Below, one piece after another: positions 13,716 through 24,205 of a stretch of 64,000 nt of DNA. The translations under genes and the position numbers were made by a program. Each line of letters opens with the position of its first letter. The first letter of the stretch is position 1. The stretch covers positions 90,084,061 to 90,148,060 of the forward strand of contig NC_065921.1 in NCBI RefSeq assembly GCF_024586455.1, given 5' to 3'. A model generated the notes under the pieces. The model ran no database searches. It had not been told where the DNA came from and worked only from the letters and a program-made list of their open reading frames with translations. The stretch is from Bactrocera neohumeralis. Its lineage: Eukaryota; Arthropoda; Insecta; Diptera; Tephritidae.

Positions 13716-13796
13716 ATCGGACGTCATCGTTCCATCGAATGCGATATTCGCCGTAGCCAACGCGCAAAGGACCATAAATCTTTTGCAGAACCTTTC
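13716..13796 (-). mobile_element. LINE fragment (3' part of reverse-transcriptase ORF)
   Basis: The minus strand reads approximately KIYGPLRVGYGEYRIRWNDD. I recognise this as a segment downstream of the reverse transcriptase in a LINE family widespread in fly genomes. It is about 80 bp and has no defined ends. The fragment at 15845-16262 continues the same protein (WN.ELFEIYDNIDIVQRIK), so both probably derive from one family. The assignment rests on recognition of the peptide pattern, not on a search. Confidence 0.65.
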
Positions 13797-15844
13797 ACAA
13801 ACACTTAAATCTTGACGCCATAAAAGTCAAAAGATTGGAGCTTGAAATAAAGTTTACACCTCTCCAGCTGCACCAAAGTCAGTTTTATTTTTCCCTTGCT
13901 TCTGAAAAATCTACATTTAAACTTGAGAAATGTGAAATTTATGAATGTGTCAATTGGAATTGCCGCAAATTTGTGCTTCGCCGTTTAACCCGCAGCAAAT
14001 GCCCGCATTTTGCATAAAAGATTGCGGCATTTCGGCAGTGTAAAACTTTTAGGAAAACATATTTTGTTCGAATGTTACAGTCGCAGCGTGGAATTCGGTC
14101 ATTCCGGCGTAATGGCTGCACGCCAGCAACACGCAGGCGGTGGCATGCCGCGGACCACAGCGAAGACGAAATTGAAACTGAAACTGCAACCGAAAGCGAC
14201 ACCGAAAAAGGCGACAACGGCAAATAGAAAATTGCATAATTGAAGAATTCGTTATGCGCGGCGAAATTTATCCCTCCCGTCTGTGATGCGCACAGTAACA
14301 GTTACAGCTGGTCCCGTAAGGACTGTTGGTGGTTGCCGTTGTACGTTGCCGCAACATAGAGAAGTTGACATTTTCACAACAATTTTCCTTACTTTTTATT
14401 GCGTGTTTCAGCTGCGGAAGGGGCGCGTAGGTCGTCGCTACGAAAGCGCGATTGCGAGCATTTTGTGGAACGAGAGGTGACGAAAACAGCATGAAATGAC
14501 GTGACAGCAGCAATTGTGAAGGCGATAATGGAATACAAAATGTGAGCCAACGGATTGTTGTTGCTACTGTTGTTTGGCAATTTTTCTTTAGAACCAAGTT
14601 TGGTTTTCCATTGTTTTAAGTGTGTGTGTTTTTTGCACTGATTTCAATACTAGCCACCTTTAGGTGTATTTTTTCCTCGGAAAAAAGAAAAACGCGGGCG
14701 ATTTTTTATTTACGCTTTGTGTTTTCAAATGCCACCGTTCCCACACCATGCTATTGGTGCTGTTGGTATTTTGCCCTATTTCATTGAAATATTTATTAAA
14801 AGGAAAGGAAGTGCGAGCGGCTTGCATGTTGCTGGAATGAGGAAGGTAATTGTATAAGTTTCCGCAATTGAGAAATTGTAAAAACCAAAGGCATTTGCCA
14901 ACAGCCCGAAAACGCCGAAGAATAAAATGGAAACCCAATGAAATAAGTGTGCGGAATGCGCGAAAGCAGCACACGAAAAATGCAAAAGATACTAATTTAA
15001 TAGAAAATGTTTGCAGATATTGCTTTTCGTGGTGCGCAACGCGTGGAAATCGATCAGCGGTGATTCATATGAGCAAATTTCGAAGCCAAAAGGGGCAGCG
15101 CACAGTATACACTATGTACGTCTGCGCCGTTGTAAACTATCTGTATAAAAAAAGAGCGGCAAACACTTTGAGAGCAGCAAACCCGAAGCCGCCAGATTAG
15201 GCAGTGGGCGCTCGCTTGGCGGGCGGTTCAACAAACTTTACAGTTATAAATAATTGCCGCCTCAACAGATGCACCCTAATGGCAATACGTAATGGCAAAT
15301 GAAAATAGGGAAAAATTACAAAAGTCATGCTAAAGTTAAGTGTTGCACAGTTGTTGTTGTTGTGGCAAACGAGGAAAATGAGCAGAAAACAAGAGCGCTT
15401 TAAAAATTGAATACACACATAAGTACGTCCCCAAGCCTATTGCTCGACCGCCTGATGGCAAACAAAACAGAAACAGAAAAGAAAACAAATCAGAAGCGAG
15501 ACAGCCCAAACCAGCAACCAACCAACAAACAAATAAGCAACCAACGGCAAAAAGTCAAGTGCTCTTTTACTTTTTCGTATCGCTGTTTTTAATTCCTTCA
15601 CCTTGCTTTTTTTGGGAAATCAAAAGACAACAAAAACGCCACCGCGCTGCAGTTCCGCTTTCCACATCGCCCGAAGCGTCGGCGGCGTCAACAGAAAGCC
15701 GCTGTTATCACACTTTGTCTATACTTAAGCATAAGGTAAGCGGCAATTCCAGTGCTTACTTGAAAATCCACAGACATACATACATAGGTGTCTATATTTT
15801 TTGTGAGGTTAAGGTGAACTTTTCTAATCGACCGAAGCTTTAAA
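13797..15844. other. Non-coding stretch, probably hppy intron 1
   Basis: Open frames here overlap on both strands and are of low complexity, for example Lys/Thr-rich at 14100-14240 from repeated GAAACTGAAACTG-like text. No splice-consistent exon or known domain is seen. Confidence 0.4.
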
Positions 15845-16262
15845 TCTTCTTTACTGGCGTAGACACCACTTACGTGATTATAGCCGAGTTAACAACAGCG
15901 CGCCAGTCGTTTCTTCTTTTCGCTACGTGGCGCCAATTGAAGATTCCAAGCGAAGCTAGATCTTTTTCCACCTGGTCTTCCTCTTCCTCTGCTTCTTCCG
16001 GCGGGTACTGCGTCGAATACTTTCAGAGCTGGAGTGTTTTAGTCCATTCGGACAACATGGTCTAGCCAGCGTAGCCGCTATCTTTTAATTCGCTGAACAA
16101 TGTCGATATTGTCGTAAATCTCAAACAGCTCATTGTTCCATCGAATGCTTCTGCACCATAAGCAGGACGGGAATAATGATTGACTTATAGAGTTTGGTTT
16201 TTGTTCGTCGAGAGAGGACTTTACTTCTCAATTGCCTACAAACATCGTAGCAAACTTAATAT
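15845..16262 (-). mobile_element. LINE fragment (C-terminal part of reverse-transcriptase polyprotein)
   Basis: In broken minus-strand frames I read NNELFEIYDNIDIVQRIK, then RLRWLDHVVRMD, NTPALKVFDAVPAG, SRGRGRPGGK and WNLQLAPRSEKKR. This order matches the region after the RT domain in a common dipteran non-LTR retrotransposon (RWLGHVVRM, then GRGRP, then W..WR). Stops and frameshifts are present, and part of the family sequence near 16140-16165 appears deleted. It ends next to an ATATACCCTGTTCAGGGTATAAAA sequence. It is a dead copy. Confidence 0.75.
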
Positions 16263-16277
16263 ACCCTGTTCAGGGTA
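16262..16277. repeat. Short palindrome TACCCTG-TT-CAGGGTA at repeat end
   Basis: Two perfect 7-base arms around TT. The same text, diverged, occurs at about 12133, also in a repeat-like context. It is probably the end of a dispersed repeat rather than a host regulatory site. Confidence 0.6.
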
Positions 16278-16390
16278 TAAAAATTATTATATATATATAT
16301 GTATATTACATAAAAATGATAATTTTGATTTGGAAACCTTATCATAAACTATGATGGCCATTTGTACCGTTCCCCCGACAGTCATAATCG

Positions 16391-16615
16391 GAACGGACTC
16401 GGATTTTTATCCGGCCAAGGACTGTCAAACTGGCAGCAATCCTACAAATTACCTCAGCAATGTTTTCTGCCCCTACAACAACATCAACATAACATTTGAT
16501 TTGACCTACACAGATGCTAACAAATACAACAGTTACCAGGTGTCAATTCCCACAACAGCCGGTCCCCCGATGCCGGAATAGACCCGGATTTTAGTCGGTC
16601 AAGGACTGTTATTTC
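16391..16615. repeat. Dispersed repeat (CGGATTTTTATCCGGCC family), copy A
   Basis: Starts GAACGGACTCGGATTTTTAT and continues through CCGGCCAAGGACTGTCAA to an ACAACAACATCAAC tract near 16476-16495. A second degenerate start, GACCCGGATTTTAGTCGGTC, follows at about 16581-16600, as if two units lie head to tail. The first unit aligns with 34391-34475. No coding frame is convincing, and the class (SINE-like or LINE end) is unknown to me. Confidence 0.7.
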
Positions 16616-19600
16616 GACGGTCTAATATTGTTTCGGTGCTTTGATAAGTAAAAAGGCCATTGATACTTATTTGAAGTCTCTAGTATCAGCCAAAATTCTC
16701 AGCAGGCTCATTTTTAATTTAATGATTAACGTAGAAATCAATATGCTGCAGCAACTTTATCAATTTACTTTTAGGTTAATCAAGCTTAAGCTAGAATGCA
16801 GAAAGCGCTTCACGAATTTCAAAAAGTTAGGGCTGACAAGAGTATTTTAAACAATTTGTTGACAATTTATGAAGTTTAATTTCCAAGACGAGGCACCGAA
16901 ACATGCTTAAATGATACATACCAACACATAAGCACAAACGTACCTGTGAGTCGGCTTACGAGTCTTCATTGCGAAAAACAACTTTTGTTGATGCAATTGT
17001 ATTTACTCACAGACACACATACATAGATTTAGGCTTCATGGGTGTGAGAATATAAAATTACTTGATGGAATTTAGAATAGTTTGTGGAGGCTCTGCATAA
17101 ATTAAATAACCGAAAGTGAAAAACGCCATTGTGGACCCAAAGTGTTGCCTAAGTACATATGTGTACAAGTACATACACAAATGCAGCGGCGTGCTTACAG
17201 AAGTACATATGTGTGTGTATGTATGTATGACCTTATATCACCAAATTTTAGCTTAAAAGTGGAGACCTCACACACACGTGCATTTGCGCTCATATATACA
17301 TACGTATATACACACATATGTATGCACATATTTTATTTAGGTAATTTCTACTTCTTGTGGCGTTGCGCCAGTCAAGCCGTAGTTAAATATTGAAACGGTA
17401 TAAATTATGTGCGCACATCCAATACGTGTATATACCATATGTACATACATATGTATGTAAGTACAAAAGTATTGTGTGATAATTATTTGTGACAATGCTT
17501 ATGATTAGAAAACATATTAGAAGAAATAAAGCAATCTAATTTTGCCTTCGTTATTTCTTTTTCAGGATATACATATGTATGTATGTATATGTATTGTCGA
17601 TATGTCATGGCAATTAAAATGTTAATTAGGAACACTTTACAACTTTTTTTGGCAAAGTTGTTGTTTATCACAATTTGTCGATTTCGCAGTTCTTCCAGCT
17701 ATTTATGTGCATTTCGGAATGCTGTGCTTGTTTATATGTATGTATGTAGTAGCATTAATTTGTCTTTGTCAGCCGTCCGTCGGCGAAACTTTTCCATTCA
17801 CACAAACTTAACCCTTTCACGACCGTTTTCGATTTTCCGCATTTTTTTCGCAAATGAAATTTAAAATTTACTAAATTAGAGAAAAGTTCCTTTCATTTGT
17901 GCTGCAACATCCATGTTCGCATCCATTTACTTTTTGTACGGAATAGTTTGCCAAACAGGCGAGTAATGGCCATTACGATGGAAGCATGCCAATGTGAAGG
18001 TTCGGCTGGCTGCCCGCCACTGCGGCTCCTGCATGGACGTCGTCAACGTCCCATACTAACACTATTATGCACTGGTCCAACATGCACAACAAACACAACA
18101 GCAAAGCACTCAAGGTCGTCAGACAAGTTCGCTGTGCACGCAGAGAAATGAACGGATGGAAGCCGTGAATGAGGGAAAGAATGAATGAGCGAATAAAAAG
18201 GCATAAAGCAACAGCCGCCACAATCACACCACTACCCTCAGCTATGTATGGTACTACATACACATACATACATATATGTATGTACGAATATACTATATAT
18301 ATATATATATACTATATATATACTCTGTGCTATCGCCACCCTTCTATCAAAGTCGGGTTTTCATCCGGCCTCTTTGGGCGAGCTACGAGTTCTTAGTATT
18401 CGCCATTGCATCACTGCAACTCTGCACATGCAATTTAGAGGGCTTACAGATGCGAGAACATATGTACGTATGTACATAAACTCAAAACAAAAAAAAAACA
18501 AAAAACAACATAAACGTTAAGAATAAAAGAATTTTATAAAATAAAAGCAGAACATGTGCACATATCACAGGGATTATATTCCACTAAGGCGAATTTTTCT
18601 AGTTATGGGAGCGAAATTTCATTTCTGAAATGTAAGGGTGTGTATTTGGAGAGAGCACAACGCATCTGGAGAGTCAACTTGCATTCACAACTCAGCTGGT
18701 TACTGCTCCAGGACGATTACCCAAACGTTAGCTGCCTTAGAGCCTACATATTTAGTAGCTCCTCCAACGCTATTCCTCTATTTCGATTTTCCTGTCTACT
18801 GCACTCACATAAATAAGCGGAAATTAAATGGTTTGCAAATTGGCTGCTTGTAGGTGTATTTCCATTACTAGTGTATTGTGTTGTATCTTCACCTTTCCCT
18901 TTTACATTATTTGCGTTTCCTTGCGAAGTTCCGCATATTATGTCTGCGAATTTGTTAATTCTGCAGAACTCTTTTCTCACTTCTGGCACATTTTTCAATT
19001 CGCACTTCGTTTAGAGTTTTTTCGTTCTTCTTGCAGTAATTATAGTATACTTGTTTTATTGCTGGATATTAAGTAAACACCCGAGTGTGCCTACGCAAAC
19101 GTTTCTACATTGTATGTACTCGTATCAACTCATGAGCATAAGTCCGCCATTTGTTATTGTTATTGCTTCCGCAATTTCGTTAAAATTTCACCTTAACTCA
19201 TTATGATGTCATTCTCGAACACGTTTACGCTTTCGAGTTCCAAACTTTTTGTCTAGGTATGACCATAAAGTCCTAGTTTGCAGCTGCACCTACTTAGGGG
19301 ACTCCCACCTTGTTAGAACGTATCGTAAAATCATAAAATTATGAAGTTTTACACATGCTCAATAAATTTTTTGTTGGATTACATACGAAAATGAATTCAC
19401 GCCTTTACAATTCTCAACCCTATGTTTTCGGATCGTTATAATTTATAACATTATGACTATATGAATCTCCTAAATAACATCTGTATCGTAAAGGAAGCAA
19501 ACTAATGCGGATATACAAATGTCTCCAGTGGACAAAGCAACTGGAAGAGGCGAAAGGATTTTTAAATGAGAGAACAAACAGCTTACAAGACAAACAGAAA

Positions 19601-20030
19601 GCAAAGCGGAAAGCATACAGAAACGAAGCTAGACAAAGGAAAGTAAGCCAAACAAAAGTGACCCAGAGAATTGAGTGGATAAAAAAGTAATTACAACATG
19701 TCCGAAAGCATTACAAACGATGACGATAATTGCTCAGCCTTTCATAGCCGCATAGAATTTAAAAGTGAAGGGAGAATAAAAATACAACATTTTTCCGCTC
19801 ACAAACTAAAATCTACTTAAAATCGTAATTTTTAATTTACAGTTATTTATTATAACTTTTTTCAGACGCTTTTAGCCTTCTAGTGGCTAGCTTATGCATA
19901 CATAACTCTTTAACGGTCTCTCTGGGCAACGCAATGCCGCCTACTTTTTGGACAACCAAAAACAATAAGAGGCTATAAGGGAGTTCATATCAAAATAACA
20001 AAATGTGTATATTTAAGGGCTGACGTAGCG
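16616..20030. other. Non-coding stretch with simple repeats
   Basis: Holds ATGTATGTA tracts (about 17215, 17300, 17445 and 17575), an AT run at 18294-18310 and A/T-rich spacer. No exon is recognised. Confidence 0.45.
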
Positions 20031-20700
20031 GAATCGTTTGGCAAGGGAAATAAACCAAGTTTGGATGCTCACGCCTTTTGTGGTATCATTTAATTTTTTT
20101 CATTTTACTCCTGGACACGGAAGCAGCAAACAGATGAAATACCAGTTAGCCAAGTCTTCCACTGGAACAGCCTTCAGCTTGTGCAGTAACCAATCCTGTC
20201 ATTACCACATGAAGTTGGAGCAGCCAAACGCAGACTACAGCTGTGACTGTGGTGCAAAGGGATGGCCGGCGGCGAGCGTGGGCCGTGGGCAACCTTAAGC
20301 CGTACAAGCGAAGATAGCCGCATGGAAGTGTTATATAAACGGGCTAAAGTGCTTACGAGGACACTGCCCCACTAGAGGCTGCCACCGCAACAACAGCTGC
20401 AGCCGAACTGCGGTCACCAAGAGGTCACCAAGAGGGAGATGCTAAGGCGCTGGTTGTTGGTAAATGATGAAGGCTCGCTGGTGCGACCAGTCTGACATTT
20501 GTCAGGCATGACTGACTGGGATAAGAACGCTCTGCTTAAGGGTATTATATGTAATTGCTTGCCAGCAACTTTAGTTGTACAAATTGGTGTGACGGTTATC
20601 CTGTCAAGGGTATCAAACGGTTTTCAGGCGGCAGCAATAAACCAGAACAGAAAAAAAACAAAAAGAGGTAAAACAACAAGCAAACACTTGTCATAAAGTA
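20031..20700. other. Relatively GC-rich unassigned island in hppy intron 1
   Basis: The composition differs from the AT-rich surroundings. Segments such as GGATGGCCGGCGGCGAGCGT and a duplicated GGTCACCAAGAGG (about 20415-20440) occur. Open frames are short (the longest near 20038-20298) and match no family I recognise. It could be an unrecognised mobile-element remnant, an exon of a non-coding RNA or a regulatory region. Confidence 0.3.
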
Positions 20701-21232
20701 TAAGTTGAATGAGTTAATTTGATTTGTATAGAATAGAGCAATAAAAGTGACAATATGGAATCAAATTATTGGTTAAATCAGCAATTTTAGAACACGATAT
20801 CGATGTGGAGTTTAACTGTGCTATACAGATTTTAGCCGTACAGACTAATAACTAAATGAGACTCCCACGCATGGTGTTTAAAGCAATTACACCACCCTCT
20901 CCGCATATATTTCATATTCCAAAACATTACTTCTCCACAAAGACCATTTTTTATTTGGACTTTCTTTTTTCGCTCTCTTCCCATTCTTTATATTATCGAA
21001 ATTAGAATTTAAAATTTTATTGCTGGCGATAGTTAAGATAAGAGCACTCTAACTTGAGGGCTATAAATTTCCCCTTGTATGTGTGGAAGAGTGTACTGAG
21101 TGCGTTCATATGTATCGTATTATGGCTGTTGAAATATCGTTTATTGGTCGTAAGTGTCAAATGTCTTTCTAAAGTTCAATTAAACTGTCATGACTAACAT
21201 ACAATAAACAAATATATACCAATGATAATTAC

Positions 21233-21355
21233 CTTATAAACATCACCGTATGTGCCAGAACCGATCTTTTGTATGAGCTCGTATTCATCCTGTGGATTGC
21301 GTCGTGATATATCTGAACTAAGCAGATTAGCAGCATTATGGTGGGCGTGTGCCAT
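21233..21355 (-). CDS. hppy: happyhour (MAP4K3-type germinal-centre kinase), first coding exon
   Basis: The minus-strand ATG at 21355 opens MAHAHHNAANLLSSDISRRN, followed by PQDEYELIQKIGSGTYGDVYK. It ends in AAG followed by the donor GTAATT (phase 0). The sequence matches my recollection of the start of Drosophila Happyhour and other MAP4K Ste20-like kinases: a short leader, then kinase subdomain I with the glycine-rich ATP loop IGSGTYGDVY. The family phosphorylates downstream kinases and acts in EGFR/TORC1/JNK-related signalling. The frame extends upstream to a GTG codon at 21379, but the ATG is the likely start. The catalytic loop, DFG motif and C-terminal CNH domain are absent to the left, so intron 1 exceeds 21 kb and the rest of the gene lies outside the window. 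Confidence 0.93.
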
Positions 21356-23250
21356 ATTGTTGCTTTTGAGTATAATCACGTATCTGTCTTAAAAGCTCGA
21401 AAGCCGAGGAGCAGTCTGACCACTCAATATAATTTATTTATATTATTTTTTTTTTTTTTTGTAATATCATTAAATTGACCTAGACGTATTATTAAATATC
21501 TTTAATTTATTTTATTGTACTTTATGATTTTTTAGGTAAATTAAAGATATTTCACTAAATTTTTACAAATATTGTCACTTGAAACTTGCGGTTACCCAAG
21601 TGATAGTTCAGCACTGTGAGGAAATGAATATCAAAAATAAATTATAGTCACTGTCTGAAATATTCTATAGCAAAAACAATATTCTCTAATAAACTAAAAT
21701 AGCAAGTAAGCGCCATTTCAACACTTTTTGAATACGATTGTTTAATTAGGAAACGAACAACTTATGTGTAGCGGCTGCTACTTGTGTAGCCACCACCTGC
21801 TCGTCACTCGTCGCAGATCACCATATCGTCACAGCGTCAAATATTTGCACAACACAAAATAACTCTTAATCAGCCTTTAGTATTGGTTTGGTACGACTAG
21901 ATCTACTGTGCAAATAACTTTGTGAATATGGTGTTTTTTTTGCAAATTACACTACACTTCTGCTAATATCTTTTCACATATCCGACGCTCCTATCATTTG
22001 GAAGAGCTTGCGTAATTGCTCCCGAGTGAGAATCTTTCACACATTTAGGATTATTTGGACGCACTAAATCCTCAGAGGAACTGTAAAATGTAAAATAGTA
22101 TTGCATACGTAATACGTGTCAAATATTAAAATAACAACACGACTTTGACAACTTCGCAGAGTTGGATTTCCACGTTTAGCTTCGCGCACCACTAACCACA
22201 CGAAGCTCCGCTTTATAAGGAGTTAACGCAGTAGCAATGGTGCGAGTTAGAGGCAGAGAAACAAAGAAAGTGAAGGACGGAAACCATACACTACACACGT
22301 ATACAACTTTAATAATTTTACACATTTAGGTTTTAAAAACGTTTTAACGAATGGAAGAAACACCATTTGTATTCCGAACATCCCACACTTTGGGAGTATA
22401 AACATTTTTTTTTTTTTTCAATTTGTTATTTGCTAAAAAACAATACAAATTTTAAACAGAAAATTTCACGATTTTATTATTGGAAATTCACTTCGCACAA
22501 GAAACTAAGCAAGAAAACATGGAAATTATAATACTGGCAGAACTACGGAATTGCAAGACTTCGAGGCAGCACCCGCTGTCTGAATAGGCAGACAATAGCG
22601 GAGAAGATGGTTGAAAAAACAGGGCGATGTCGCAGGCACCACTGCTGCTGCTACTGCTGCCACACAGTCATTTTAATTTTTTGTATTTTATCTCCAATAC
22701 ATTTTACACTTTCTTTACATTTGTACAACACTTTTTCACTAACACACTAGTAAAATGATTTTTCTGTATTTCTAACTTTTTACTTGTTATGTTTATAAAT
22801 TAATTGGAAATTGAACATTTTTCACTCGATACGCGACGCAGCATACTTGACGACCACGAAAACAGCGAAACGAATTATTAACAAATGAGACGATGGATAT
22901 CGCTCTGCTGCTACCTTGCCTTCGCTGTCGACGTTTTAGTGCTGCGCTGTCAGTGTCTCGTATTTGACAGCAAATTGGGTTTCTAACTTCATATTTATTT
23001 AGGCTTGCATGGAAACGTCTTTTTTTTTATCAATTAGCATGGTCAATTGCAAAATGAAAATAATATATTTATGTAATTTTGAAATGAAAGGATAGTAAAT
23101 ATATGTATTATTCCTTTGAAATATTTATAATTGATGAAAATATTCAATGTATTACTTGACATTTTCTGAAACTCCACATATAGAAATTTTGGAAGCAACT
23201 AAAGCGACATCTACCGGTCAAGTTTCGTGTTTTGTTTTTTAAATTTGTTG
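21356..23250 (-). promoter_or_regulatory. hppy: Putative hppy 5' UTR and promoter region
   Basis: This is the space between the hppy ATG and the 3' end of the next gene in the same orientation, so the hppy transcription start should lie here unless other promoters exist. The 22850-22980 block is richer in CG-containing words (GATACGCGACGCAGC, GCTGTCGACGTTTTAG) than its surroundings and could be a first non-coding exon. No TATA box, initiator or splice pair is convincing enough to fix a start site. Confidence 0.35.
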
Positions 23251-24205
23251 TACAGGGTGTTATAAAATATTAACAATTATTTATTTATTTTTATTGCCAT
23301 AAAACAGAAACTCAAGTAGCCGAAGACTTGACTTTTCCGAAAGACTTAAATACATTACATATTATTAATAAACAAAAGACGTTGTTTTGCAGTTTCGCTT
23401 AAAAATCCACCAGTTTTTATTTTTTCCTGATACATATTCGCTTTAATAATTACGTTATTTGAACATTCATTTGTGTTTTCGTACTGTGATCGTTTAGTTT
23501 GTAATGTGTACAGTTTTCGTGATTTAAGTTTTTTTAATTACAGATTTAAAAACTTTAAAATTACAAAAAAAGCTCTTAAAAAATTATTTACTTAAACTAT
23601 ATAGTGAATATTGCACGTTTAAAATAAACAAGTATTAAAATTATAAACTTTTTTTTAACTTTACAAATTTCCCATTTTTATGGTTTACAAAATTTAAAAA
23701 ATTAACGGGGAATTTTTATTATTTGTTAAAAACTGTAACTTTTGATAGAGACTTAGTTAATATATTGCAATTGCAATAACATAATGACTATAACTTAAAA
23801 CAAAATCTTACCATGAAAAAATATACAAATAAGTGAAAATTTTCTTTACCACAAAGTAAGTGAGAATAAATTCACAGAGAAGTAAAAAATATAACAAAAA
23901 ATAGTTAGCATGCAATTTCCGACGTAATTAAGATTTTAGCATCTAAATTTTTTGCAATGATCAATTATGTAGTTTGTCGTGTGCGAGTATTTGAAATTTT
24001 CTTTAAAAAAAAACTAGAAGTATTACATGAAATAACAGCAAAATAAAACGTTAAATGTTTGTAACCGCTCGACCTGTCCCCCGGAACCTTTGTGGATAAG
24101 TTCGAATGTGTTCCTTTCTTTCTGCGGTGCTGGTACGGTGTGCTGCGCCGAGGCTATTGTGACGGATCATAGATGGTTGTGGATGTTTGTGCATTATATA
24201 CGCTT
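23251..24205 (-). other. Putative 3' UTR of the SMP-C2-C1 gene
   Basis: AT-rich sequence directly downstream of the stop codon at 24206. On the minus strand AATAAA hexamers occur at about 23705, 23417 and 23280-23290, any of which could direct polyadenylation. The true end cannot be fixed from sequence alone. Confidence 0.4.
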
